From NCBI GenBank assembly GCA_021826925.1, contig JAKAYB010000005.1, positions 1 to 33,237 on the forward strand: DNA of 33,237 bases, given 5' to 3'. Each line of letters opens with the position of its first letter. Positions within the stretch are counted from its first letter, which is position 1. The translations under genes were made by a program, and so were the position numbers. The notes under the pieces are model-generated. The model saw nothing but the letters and a program-made list of their open reading frames with translations, was not told where the DNA came from and did not search any database. This stretch comes from Thermoplasmata archaeon (GTDB lineage: Archaea; Thermoplasmatota; Thermoplasmata; Thermoplasmatales; Thermoplasmataceae). Positions 8,899 to 18,049 of the stretch are shown here, piece after piece.

Positions 8899-9606
8899 TC
8901 ATTGGCTTCCAGTTTTTTTCCTGGACTTAGGGGGTTTTGAAGAAGATGAAGTATTTTTTTTATCTGCAGTTTCGGGCTTATTTTGTGGCTTCCCAGACCC
9001 AGCGTCAGATAAAGAAGAATCTTTTTGCTCAGGCTGTTCCGATTTAGTCTCCTCGGGCTGCACTGGCTTTGTTTCTTCCGGTTTTTTCTCCTCGGGCTGC
9101 ACTGGCTTTGTTTCTTCCGGTTTTTTCTCCTCAGCTTTTGTTTCATTACCTTTTTTCTTCACTACTCCAGACAGTGCGGCAAGTATAACACCGACGACGA
9201 CTAGGACTATACCAAGGATACTTAACAGGAAACCTTGCGATACTATTTTATAACTATGACCGGAGGGTAAAACCGGTGTCGACGTATTGTTAGTTACGTA
9301 GATTACATAGTACAAACCTGGCCCCACATTATAACCGCCTAGATAATTTGGATGCATGACATAGCTCATTGCCGTTGAATAATTCATGATGTTACCAATA
9401 ACCGAATTATTAACTAGGTACATCCCGGAACCAGAAACCATTATGAGAGAACTAGAGGTAATATTTATTTGTGGCGTAGCTGCAACTCCAGATGAGTAAC
9501 CTGACAGGTTACTCTGTGATCCAGTGAATACACCGAAACCAAACAATAAAACGATAAGACCTACAACCAAAATTACTATCCCAACAGTCAAAAATTTAGA
9601 ATTCAT
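8899..9606 (-). CDS. Two-TM membrane protein with Ser/Asn-rich ectodomain and repetitive Pro/Glu/Lys tail
   Basis: TM FLTVGIVILVVGLIVLLFGFGVF and LLSILGIVLVVVGVILAAL; several NxS/T sequons; tail EEKKPEETKPVQPEEKKPEETKPVQPEETKSEQPEQ. Confidence 0.75.
   Translation of the reverse strand: MNSKFLTVGIVILVVGLIVLLFGFGVFTGSQSNLSGYSSGVAATPQINITSSSLIMVSGSGMYLVNNSVIGNIMNYSTAMSYVMHPNYLGGYNVGPGLYYVIYVTNNTSTPVLPSGHSYKIVSQGFLLSILGIVLVVVGVILAALSGVVKKKGNETKAEEKKPEETKPVQPEEKKPEETKPVQPEETKSEQPEQKDSSLSDAGSGKPQNKPETADKKNTSSSSKPPKSRKKTGSQ
9051..9128. repeat. Perfect 2 x 39-bp tandem repeat (13 codons: KPEETKPVQPEEK-type unit)
   Basis: cctcgggctgcactggctttgtttcttccggttttttct occurs twice in tandem; a diverged partial unit lies before it. 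Confidence 0.95.
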
Positions 9607-10026
9607 TTGTATCTTGTCACCACTATGGGATAGATATCTAAGTATAAATATCTTTTTAATTTGGCAGTATATTTTGGGACATTTATCTTAATTATACAAT
9701 AATTTATTTTTACCTTTCTTGCCGATCGAAAAATGTCTATTAACAGTGTACAAAAACTTACTTTTTATTTGATGAAAAAGATGTCAACAAATGTAACGCA
9801 CAGACTCGATGTAGAAAGCATCCACGTCTTTTTCATAATGGTGTGACATAATTTGGAACAAGTGATATGACTGATTTCCCTATATAGTTTATAATAAAGA
9901 GTGTTCATTTACTAACACCATTAACAATCCATTCAACAAAGTCTCTAACGTAGTTAGGTTTTATTGAGCATTTCACCAGTAGCACCGATTCGTAACCACA
10001 AGAAAAAATGAGCATATAATCTCACA

Positions 10027-10038
10027 GTTAAATATATT
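10027..10038 (+). promoter_or_regulatory. Putative TATA box for prpD (GTTAAATATATT)
   Basis: About 23 bp upstream of the prpD start. Confidence 0.5.
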
Positions 10039-10055
10039 GAATAAATGTCCCATTA

Positions 10056-11393
10056 ATGGATACAATAGTTAAAAAGATAATAGAACATTCAAATGATATA
10101 CTTGATCATCCGCTAAGTGGTGAGTTGTTGGACGAACTCAAGAAAAGGGTTGCAGATTCTCTTGTTGTATCATTCGGGGCCATGAGATCTGAACCTGTGG
10201 TTTTAGAAAAAAAAGCATTGCTACCTGCAAACGGAAAGCATAACGCACACATTTATTTTTCAAATGAAAAGGCTCCAGTTGACACAGCTACTTTCATAAA
10301 TGGGACCATGACACGTTACCTAGATTTTAATGATACTTACCTTTCAAAGGAAGCCCTTCACCCCTCTGACAACATACCCCCTATGCTTGCTATAGGAGAT
10401 GCTTTTGGACTTTCGATCATGCAAATATTGAAGGGTGTCAATATGGCTTATGATGTGGTCTGTTCTTTGTCCGATGTTGTCTCCATTCGTGACAGGGGGT
10501 GGGATCACGTAACCTATGACTCAATTTCTTCTGCCAGTGGACTCGGACTCGTCCTTAATCTCGATGAAACGAAGTTCGAAAATCTGCTTGGCCTCGCTAT
10601 AAACAACAATATAAGCCTCAGACAGACCAGGGCGGGGGAACTTAGCATGTGGAAAGGGTGCACAGCAGCCAATGCAACCAGGAATAGTGTTTTTGCCGCT
10701 GTTCTTGCACAGGAAGGATTGAGCGGACCTTCCCCCATATTTGAGGGTGAATTTGGATTCTTCAACCAGGTCTCAGGAGCCTTCGATCTTGATATAACAT
10801 ACGGAAAGGTGCTCAAGACAATGATCAAGAATTACCCTGTAGAGTATCACGCTATGAGCGCTGCCGAAGCTGCTGAATCTTTGCATAAACGGTTAAGAGG
10901 CGTGATTCAAGGTGTAACTGTCGAGACATTCGAGGTGGCAAACAAGATTATTATAAAGGATCCTGAGAAACGTAGGCCTAGGACCAGGGAAACTGCAGAC
11001 CACAGCATGCCATTCATTATAGCCTACACACTTCTTCACGGTGCACCAACCCCAGATACATTCCAGGAAAGTTTTTTTGAAGAGAAAAACTTGCTTGATT
11101 TGATCGACAAAACTGATTTTAATGTAACAGAAAAGTACAACGAGATGTATCCAGAATATCTTCCGGTAAAGATAACAGTTAAGACTGATCGAATAGAAGA
11201 AGTAGAAGAAGTTAAAGTACCAAAAGGGCATTTCAGGAATCCATATTCATGGGATGACCTGGAAAGGAAAGCACAGTCTTTAATGGGCGAAGAACGCGCC
11301 AAGGAAATTATTGACTTTTGCAAGAGCATGGAGAAGAAACAAATTGACGACCTGTTCGAACTCCTTTCACAGGAAGTAAGCAACAAAAACTAG
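10056..11393 (+). CDS. prpD: MmgE/PrpD family 2-methylcitrate dehydratase
   Basis: YLDFNDTYLSKEALHPSDNIPPMLAIGDA, GCTAANATRNSVFAAVLAQEGLSGP, DHSMPFIIA. Confidence 0.93.
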   Translation: MDTIVKKIIEHSNDILDHPLSGELLDELKKRVADSLVVSFGAMRSEPVVLEKKALLPANGKHNAHIYFSNEKAPVDTATFINGTMTRYLDFNDTYLSKEALHPSDNIPPMLAIGDAFGLSIMQILKGVNMAYDVVCSLSDVVSIRDRGWDHVTYDSISSASGLGLVLNLDETKFENLLGLAINNNISLRQTRAGELSMWKGCTAANATRNSVFAAVLAQEGLSGPSPIFEGEFGFFNQVSGAFDLDITYGKVLKTMIKNYPVEYHAMSAAEAAESLHKRLRGVIQGVTVETFEVANKIIIKDPEKRRPRTRETADHSMPFIIAYTLLHGAPTPDTFQESFFEEKNLLDLIDKTDFNVTEKYNEMYPEYLPVKITVKTDRIEEVEEVKVPKGHFRNPYSWDDLERKAQSLMGEERAKEIIDFCKSMEKKQIDDLFELLSQEVSNKN

Positions 11394-11463
11394 TCAATGT
11401 GCCTCAAATATGTGCAAGGAAACCATAATCTATGATGCTGGGATAGTAGAACAGTGATTCCTT

Positions 11464-12375
11464 ATGTCGATTTTGAGAGATAATGTAAATGAAGGACCTT
11501 CCGCGTTAAGAAAGATCCTCAAAGACGGCTTTGCAGTGGCACCGGGAGTTATTGACGGGATAGCTGCTCTGCAGGCTCAAAGAGCAGGGTTTAACTCACT
11601 TTATCTATCTGGTTCCGGGGTCGCAGGGTCGATGGGGCTACCGGATCTTTCAGTAACTACGCTTACTGAAGTGGCGGATAGTGTCAGAAGAATCGTTCAA
11701 GTTTCCAAGCTCCCACTTATAGTCGATGCGGACACTGGATTTGGTGAAGCGATAAACGTTACACGAACTGTGAGAGTACTAGAAAGCGCTGGAGCCTCTG
11801 CTATCCATATCGAGGATCAGGTGCTTCCGAAGAAATGCGGCCATCTTGCAGGAAAGGTTCTTGTCGATCCGGGTGAAATGATTCTTAAAATTAGAGCCGC
11901 TGTCGATGCAAGAAAAAATGATGATTTTGTTATCATAGCCCGGACGGATGCACGATCTGTTAACGGTCTGAGCGATGCGATAGAAAGAGCGAAAGAGTAT
12001 CTTGAAAATGGCGCTGACATGATATTTACGGAAGCTTTGGAATCTAAAGAAGAGTTCGCAAAATTTGCAAGAGAGGTTAAGGCCCCGCTTCTGGCGAACA
12101 TGACGGAATTCGGAAAAAGCCCGCTACTAACTGTTGGTGAGTTGAGACAAATAGGATACAAAGCAGTTATTTTTCCGCTCACGGCATTTAGGGCTTCGCT
12201 CCTCACAACTGAAGCTGTGTTCTCATTCATAGCCAAAAACGGAACCCAGGCAGGCATTATAGATAGATTGATGACTAGGGCCGATTTCTATAATCTGATT
12301 GGATACGACGACTACGAGAATGAGGATTCTAATCTGGCTGCGAGAAAGTACAGAAAAGGTAAAGATCAGGAATGA
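11464..12375 (+). CDS. prpB: Methylisocitrate lyase (isocitrate lyase/PEP mutase superfamily)
   Basis: LYLSGSGVAGSMGLPDLSVTTLTEVAD, PLIVDADTGFGEA, IHIEDQVLPKKCGHLAGK, IIARTDAR. Confidence 0.94.
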   Translation: MSILRDNVNEGPSALRKILKDGFAVAPGVIDGIAALQAQRAGFNSLYLSGSGVAGSMGLPDLSVTTLTEVADSVRRIVQVSKLPLIVDADTGFGEAINVTRTVRVLESAGASAIHIEDQVLPKKCGHLAGKVLVDPGEMILKIRAAVDARKNDDFVIIARTDARSVNGLSDAIERAKEYLENGADMIFTEALESKEEFAKFAREVKAPLLANMTEFGKSPLLTVGELRQIGYKAVIFPLTAFRASLLTTEAVFSFIAKNGTQAGIIDRLMTRADFYNLIGYDDYENEDSNLAARKYRKGKDQE

Positions 12376-12409
12376 TTATAAGGTCTCCAAATAAAGAACA
12401 CATGAAAGA

Positions 12410-12778
12410 TTAGATAACCCTCAATGGAATCGGTTCACTCTTTCTGTTGTATGCCGTGAAATGATCTATCTCGTATGGATATCCAACGATTATGTGTATG
12501 TCTCCGCTGTTTGAGAACATGTGCTTATCCTCATCAGACGGCAACGTCACTCCTGAAGGATGGGAGTGGACCGAACCGACTATGCTGAAATCTATTGGTT
12601 TGTTATACATATAAAATATGGTGTGCCTGTCTCCGTTAACTGTTCCAGGAAGGATCGCTATCTCATAGATTACACCGTTCTCTGCCTTCAGAAGGGCACC
12701 GAACTCCTTAGGATATGTATCCTTCGATGCTTCGAGTATCATTCTCAACGTTCTACGCCTAATCGACCACATTGCCAA
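12410..12778 (-). CDS. JAMM/MPN+ metalloprotease (Mov34/PAD-1 family; possible desampylase)
   Basis: E in KEFGALL and JAMM motif SVHSHPSGVTLPSDED (HxHPx(n)SxxD). Confidence 0.85.
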   Translation of the reverse strand: MAMWSIRRRTLRMILEASKDTYPKEFGALLKAENGVIYEIAILPGTVNGDRHTIFYMYNKPIDFSIVGSVHSHPSGVTLPSDEDKHMFSNSGDIHIIVGYPYEIDHFTAYNRKSEPIPLRVI

Positions 12779-13577
12779 GTAGTTTCTCCCTTACCTTATC
12801 ATAAAAAGATCTCTGAAACGTAATGAATTTTGCCCTGTTTTTGGAAACACTGACCGAGATCTCGTCACCAACGTCCACGCGGTATTCTTTTTGGCCATCT
12901 ATTATCACCAGGGAGTCCTGGTCTGTACCAAGCAAATAAATCTTTATCACCTGATCATTAGGAATTACAAGAGAGCGCCCTCCAGCTCTGAAAGGGGCAA
13001 TAAATGAAACCGTCATGGCATCTAACGTAGGGAATATCACCGGCCCACCGGCACTGTAAGAATATGATGTTGATCCTATTGGAGTAGCGACTATAATTCC
13101 GTCAGCGTTGACACGCTGATAGAAATTATCTCCAACAAATACTTCAAATTTCCTTATTTTCGCAATTTTGCGTGTGTGTACAACAACCTCATTCGTGCAC
13201 TCAGGAAGTTCTTCCCCATTAATAGCTACCTTAAGCTTCAGGGTTTTCTCTATTTTGTAATCGCCACGTATGAGCGAATAAATGGAACTTTCGACATTCC
13301 CTATCTCAACTTCACTGAGAAATCCAAGGCTGCCCATATTTATTCCGATAACAGGCGCACTATTCATCTGAAGGGCCCTCAAAACCGTCCCATCTCCGCC
13401 TATGGATATCATCAAATCAAGCGTTATTTTAGAAAAATCAGAACTTTCTACGTCAAGAAATCTCGAGACTTCCCTGTCGTAGAAGCACTTCCAATCAGGC
13501 GGAAGGATGCTGACAACCCGCTCGGCGACATTTGCGCATCTCTGACAATCTTTTCGAATGACTATGCCTACATTCAA
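12759..13577 (-). CDS. nadK: NAD kinase
   Basis: SIGGDGTVLRAL, NMGSLGFLSE, NADGIIVATPIGSTSYSYSAGGPV. Confidence 0.95.
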   Translation of the reverse strand: MNVGIVIRKDCQRCANVAERVVSILPPDWKCFYDREVSRFLDVESSDFSKITLDLMISIGGDGTVLRALQMNSAPVIGINMGSLGFLSEVEIGNVESSIYSLIRGDYKIEKTLKLKVAINGEELPECTNEVVVHTRKIAKIRKFEVFVGDNFYQRVNADGIIVATPIGSTSYSYSAGGPVIFPTLDAMTVSFIAPFRAGGRSLVIPNDQVIKIYLLGTDQDSLVIIDGQKEYRVDVGDEISVSVSKNRAKFITFQRSFYDKVREKLLGNVVD

Positions 13578-13657
13578 TTTATCACCGATTATAGGGCTGA
13601 ATGCCTATCTCGGATTATAACATTCCGTCCGGGATAAAAAAAAATTAATTTTTTACA

Positions 13658-14479
13658 CTAATCCTGAACGACAAGACTATCCAGGAGAGTGTTAAGTCTC
13701 TGCGGCAGCCTCTTTAGGGCATATTCCAGGACATCTATCGCTTTGTAGGACCCGTCCGTCTCGAACTGAAAAATATACGTCGTGGGATCTTCAAACCGCT
13801 CCACGTTTGGATTGTCAAGAAGTTGGTATAGCAGTGTGCAGCCATAGTCATCGGTAAACCTGATCTCTTTGTCGTTTTCACTGATGACGCTTCCCGGGCA
13901 TTTATCCTTGAAGTTCTGCCAGTTTTCAATCTCAGATTTTTTCACGACATATTCCCTGTGATATTTGTATGCAACACCAGAGGTTACACACCATTTGGCA
14001 TGCTCGCTTCCCCGTCCCATCCGTGCTTCTGCTGTGACGAGAATTGCCTGTTTTGGTCCTAGTTTAACGATAGGGATCTCTAGATCGGATGGAACAAGTT
14101 CAGGGTTTCCCAGTGGCTGCAGATCAGCTGAAGTAACAAGTCCTGGACCAATTCGATTTATGGAATAAGACATTGTGCACAGAGGGCAACCCTCTCCCTT
14201 GCAGCTGCATTCCTCCCTGAAGTTCATCTTTGGATCGGTAATTAACGGAACAAGAGCAAGCCTGTGTGCCACGATCTCATCGAATAATGGAAGCGACGAA
14301 TCATAAACGTTTCCTTCGTTGTCTCTGATCTGACCATGATGGAAAATGACCTTATCAATAGCAAGCTTGGGAATATCATCCATAATCGTGCGACGAAGTG
14401 CGTTCGCAATCGATGGATTGATCTCACTGACGGAGAACCTCATAAAACGATCCGAAGACTCAATAATTTTCAGAGACAT
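13658..14479 (-). CDS. rpoD: DNA-directed RNA polymerase subunit D (Rpo3); the supplied ORF extends to 14527 but MSLKI... at 14479 is the likely start
   Basis: [42 protein letters not shown]. Confidence 0.94.
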   Translation of the reverse strand: MSLKIIESSDRFMRFSVSEINPSIANALRRTIMDDIPKLAIDKVIFHHGQIRDNEGNVYDSSLPLFDEIVAHRLALVPLITDPKMNFREECSCKGEGCPLCTMSYSINRIGPGLVTSADLQPLGNPELVPSDLEIPIVKLGPKQAILVTAEARMGRGSEHAKWCVTSGVAYKYHREYVVKKSEIENWQNFKDKCPGSVISENDKEIRFTDDYGCTLLYQLLDNPNVERFEDPTTYIFQFETDGSYKAIDVLEYALKRLPQRLNTLLDSLVVQD

Positions 14480-14483
14480 GGGA

Positions 14484-14867
14484 TTATACCCTCCTACCTC
14501 TTTTCCCGCCCTTTTTCTTTGTTCCATCGTGTGGAACAGGAGTTACCTCCTCTATCCTGATTATCTTGAAACCAGCTCTGGAAAGAGCCCTAATGGATGC
14601 CTGCGCACCAGGTCCCGGTATTCTGGATTTGCTTCCACCGGGTGCTCTCACCTTTATTATTATGTCAGAAATCTCCTTTTCTCTCAATTTCTGTGAGATG
14701 AGATCTGCTGCCTTCATTGCAGCGTATGGACTGGATTCGTCCCTGTCATTCTTTACTACCATTCCCCCAGAGGCTTTCGCTATAGTTTCTGCACCGGTCA
14801 TATCAGTTACAATGATGATTGTGTTATTTTGTGAAGCAAAAATATGTGCAACACCTGTCTTGTTCAC
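14484..14867 (-). CDS. rps11: 30S ribosomal protein uS11
   Basis: [35 protein letters not shown]...[11 protein letters not shown]. Confidence 0.97.
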   Translation of the reverse strand: MNKTGVAHIFASQNNTIIIVTDMTGAETIAKASGGMVVKNDRDESSPYAAMKAADLISQKLREKEISDIIIKVRAPGGSKSRIPGPGAQASIRALSRAGFKIIRIEEVTPVPHDGTKKKGGKRGRRV

Positions 14868-15478
14868 TTCGCATCAGCCTCCGGATTCTGCGGTTCCTCT
14901 TCACTTGCCTGTTGCTCCGGTTCTTCAGTAGATTCTTGAACTCCCTGAGAATCTGATATCGCCTTCCTGATAGGATGGATCTCGTCCGTGAAAGGAGAAT
15001 CTGGTGCATATGATATGCTATCCTCATCCGATCTTTGCACGAGCATGCTGGGGATCGTTACTCTTCTGCCATTCACCATTATGTGACCATGAGTAACCAT
15101 CTGTCTTGCCTGTTTTGTTGATATAGCAAGGTTTTTTTGGAATACGACAGATTGTAATCTGCGAGAAAGGATATTATCGATGGTTAAGGATAGGACGTCA
15201 TCCAGAGTAGCACTTTCCGGAAGAAGTGCGTATCTGTTTAACCTTCTTATCATTAACTGAAACTGTTTCAATGCATTAGGATCGTTTGTCCTCAACCTGG
15301 CCTGAAGTGTTCTGGCCTGACTCCTGAATGACTTTAGGGTTGCCATCTCTGTCCACAATTCTCGCTTATTCTTTAAGCCGTATTTTGACAGTAAAACCTT
15401 CTCCTCGTCAATTCTTATCTTCTCCCACGGATGCCTGGGTGTGGAATATTTTTTATGTGGAAATTTAGGATCTCCCAT
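14864..15478 (-). CDS. rps4: 30S ribosomal protein uS4 with acidic C-terminal tail
   Basis: [43 protein letters not shown]4 domain [43 protein letters not shown]. Confidence 0.97.
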   Translation of the reverse strand: MGDPKFPHKKYSTPRHPWEKIRIDEEKVLLSKYGLKNKRELWTEMATLKSFRSQARTLQARLRTNDPNALKQFQLMIRRLNRYALLPESATLDDVLSLTIDNILSRRLQSVVFQKNLAISTKQARQMVTHGHIMVNGRRVTIPSMLVQRSDEDSISYAPDSPFTDEIHPIRKAISDSQGVQESTEEPEQQASEEEPQNPEADAK

Positions 15479-15484
15479 TTGTGA

Positions 15485-15964
15485 TCACTGCCCCTCCTTC
15501 TTTCTTTGGACACCGACAGAAAGGCCTTTCCTGCCATTTGACTTAGTCCTCTGCCCTCTTACCTTTTTTCCCTTCTCGTGTCTTATCCCCTTATATGATT
15601 TTATCTTCTTCATATAGTTAATATCATCAGTAATCTGCGTTTCAAGGTCGGTGGATATTAAGTTCTGTGTGGCACCGGTAATTTCATCGTACCTGTGATT
15701 GAGCATCCATTCTGGGACACCTTCATACTGCTTTGATTCTACGTATTTCTTAAGTCTGTCAATCTGATCATCATCAAGATCGCCTAGCCTCTTCGATCCG
15801 TCTAATTTAAGATTGTTGGAAACTACCTCAGCAAGACGATCCCCAATACCTCTAATGTCAGCAAGCGCAAGTCTTACTGATCTTTCACCATTTAAATCCT
15901 TGTTTCCGATTCTAACGATGTAATGAAAGTTTTCATCATCCCTATCTTTCTTCTTGTCTACCAT
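15485..15964 (-). CDS. rps13: 30S ribosomal protein uS13
   Basis: YIVRIGNKDLNGERSVRLALADIRGIG...KIKSYKGIRHEKGKKVRGQRTKSNGRKG. Confidence 0.97.
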   Translation of the reverse strand: MVDKKKDRDDENFHYIVRIGNKDLNGERSVRLALADIRGIGDRLAEVVSNNLKLDGSKRLGDLDDDQIDRLKKYVESKQYEGVPEWMLNHRYDEITGATQNLISTDLETQITDDINYMKKIKSYKGIRHEKGKKVRGQRTKSNGRKGLSVGVQRKKEGQ

Positions 15965-16072
15965 TAATACCTATCCATTTTAAGAGTGCTACCGTTATTG
16001 CTTCTTATATTAAGAAATTTCATTTTTGCCTCCTTTTATGTTAATGCGGCATATTAACTTATTCACCATCGT

Positions 16073-16357
16073 CTATTTGTAAAGGGTGAACAGAGTATGA
16101 TCATTTCCGCCATCAAATATTCCAAGCCTAACAAGGGAATCTATCCAGCCGTATGAATAATTTAGCGCTGCAAAAGCGTTTGTTAGATCACCTTTTTCCA
16201 GGAAATGTTTGGCGTCTTCGAAGTAACTTCTTATCATCGTAAGAGCATCATCTGCAAATTCATGCAGAAAAGAATTCTCTGGTGGCGAGATCTTTAGTTT
16301 GTCCAGGGCCTTCCTTTCGATTTGAATATATTCCTCTACTTTTTCTTTAGTTATCAC
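16073..16357 (-). CDS. DUF357 domain protein
   Basis: About 94-aa helical protein; YFEDAKHFLEKGDLTNAFAALNYSYGWIDSLVRLG is characteristic. Confidence 0.8.
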   Translation of the reverse strand: MITKEKVEEYIQIERKALDKLKISPPENSFLHEFADDALTMIRSYFEDAKHFLEKGDLTNAFAALNYSYGWIDSLVRLGIFDGGNDHTLFTLYK

Positions 16358-16443
16358 AACACATAAGAATTACGAGAGACTATAATTTTATTCTTCTATG
16401 GTTTTGATGTAAAATTATTCACGCGTATACTCTGTATCAATTA

Positions 16444-16453
16444 AGTTTTATAC
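16444..16453 (+). promoter_or_regulatory. Putative TATA box (AGTTTTATAC) for the ABC transporter operon
   Basis: About 30 bp upstream of the ATG at 16480. Confidence 0.5.
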
Positions 16454-16479
16454 ATCGCAAATATACATTATTTCGCTTC

Positions 16480-17319
16480 ATGATAATAACTGAGAAACTT
16501 ACAAAGAAATATTCCGGCAATTTCATTGCCCTGAATTCTATCGATATTAAAACAAGCAAGCGAATTACATCTATAATAGGAAGGAATGGGGCCGGAAAAA
16601 CTACTTTTATTAGGATCCTTTCTACCCAGCTCGCACCAACATCCGGATCAGCCAGCATTAACGGCTTTGATATATTAAAGAATACCAGGGAGATAAGAAG
16701 ATCTGTGGTAAGTATTCCCCAAGAAGCATCGCTTATTGGCATAATGACCGCATATGAACAAGTAAAATTGTACCTCGTGGCCCGTGGGTTTTCATTTAAA
16801 GAGGCGGGAGATCAGGCAAATAAGGCACTTGATGAACTCGATCTTCGGGAGTTCAAGAACAGCCCGGCAGACACACTCTCTGGAGGGATGAAAAGAAAGG
16901 TCTTTGTGGCAATGGCACTGGCCTCAAATGCGGATGTCGTTTTTCTGGATGAACCCACAACAGGACTGGATCCAATATCAAGGCTTGAAGTATGGTCGGC
17001 TATAGGAAGGATAGGATCCGAGGTTATCCTAACAACGCATTACATGGAAGAGGCGCAGCAGCTATCTGAAGACCTGATCCTGATGGATCATGGTAACGTA
17101 ATAGAGCACGGTAAACCCACGGAACTTCTCAGAAAATTTGATGGCATGCTCAGGGCAGAAACACACGAAGAACGCAATGACTGTATCAAGGTCGGTGGTA
17201 CATTCATAAGGTACATAAAGAGGGATGACGCAGAAAAGTACATTAGCAGGGGATTTACGATAAAGCAGATAACCCTTGATGATCTTTTCATAAGCATGGG
17301 GGTGTTCCTTGAATCTTAA
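16480..17319 (+). CDS. ABC transporter ATP-binding protein (ABC-2 type exporter)
   Basis: Walker A GRNGAGKTT, signature LSGGMKRK, Walker B VVFLDEPTTGLD, H-loop LTTHYMEEAQ. Confidence 0.95.
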   Translation: MIITEKLTKKYSGNFIALNSIDIKTSKRITSIIGRNGAGKTTFIRILSTQLAPTSGSASINGFDILKNTREIRRSVVSIPQEASLIGIMTAYEQVKLYLVARGFSFKEAGDQANKALDELDLREFKNSPADTLSGGMKRKVFVAMALASNADVVFLDEPTTGLDPISRLEVWSAIGRIGSEVILTTHYMEEAQQLSEDLILMDHGNVIEHGKPTELLRKFDGMLRAETHEERNDCIKVGGTFIRYIKRDDAEKYISRGFTIKQITLDDLFISMGVFLES

Positions 17320-18031
17320 ATATGTTGGGCTTATGGCATGGTACTACGGCCTTAAGGCAATCCCGCGCGGACCTTCATATATAATAGCAGCGTTAATGAC
17401 GCCTCTTTCGCTCTTGTTTATAGTATTTATAATAACGAAAGGGGAACTTGTGAAGTTTGCCATTGTAGGGGGATTCGTAATAACCGTGGCATCTGTTGCA
17501 CTGTCAAGCGCCGGAGATGCTGCATTCATGAGGCTTCAATTGAGAATGCAGGATCTTTATGTTCCGACGAGGGTCTCTCCTTCGGACTATATGCTGGCGC
17601 TTACACTAAGCTATCTCATGTTTTCGATACCTGGAATCGCTCTTTATTCGATCCTTGGCGTTATATTCCATATCTTCAATATCATAGCGATATTTGTTCT
17701 CATTGCCGTCCTCGTGCTTCTTGTCATTGCAACATCATCAATTTCCTTTATAATATCGGGGATGATAAAACATGTAAGAAATGTGTGGGGCATCGCAGCC
17801 ATACTGTCAGTGGCAATGACAGTCCTGCCACCAACATTCTATCCGTATAACTACATACCGAGATATGCCCTCTATGTGCTCTCGATTTCCCCAGTGACCC
17901 CTGCTGCTGTGATAGCCCAGTCAATTTTCCATCTTTCTCCGATGCTGTTACTCGAGGTACCAGTACTTATCCTGGAGACTGTAGTTCTCTTCGTGCTCGC
18001 AAGATTTCTTACAAGATGGAGAGAGAATTGA
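17309..18031 (+). CDS. ABC-2 type transporter permease
   Basis: About 6 TM segments; overlaps the ATPase gene by 11 nt. Confidence 0.85.
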   Translation: MNLKYVGLMAWYYGLKAIPRGPSYIIAALMTPLSLLFIVFIITKGELVKFAIVGGFVITVASVALSSAGDAAFMRLQLRMQDLYVPTRVSPSDYMLALTLSYLMFSIPGIALYSILGVIFHIFNIIAIFVLIAVLVLLVIATSSISFIISGMIKHVRNVWGIAAILSVAMTVLPPTFYPYNYIPRYALYVLSISPVTPAAVIAQSIFHLSPMLLLEVPVLILETVVLFVLARFLTRWREN

Positions 18032-18049
18032 AGCAATAACGCTTACGAG

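Noticed and set aside
8885-9253. Forward ORF of 122 aa with SGCTGFVSSGFFSSGCTGFVSSGFFSS repeats
   Set aside because: It is the antisense reading of the P/E/K repeat tail of the 8899-9606 membrane protein, which has coherent TM segments and a better coding pattern.
13735-14696. ORFs at 13735-13929, 14242-14427, 14336-14560 and 14346-14696
   Set aside because: Alternative frames of rpoD and rps11 with no domain signal.
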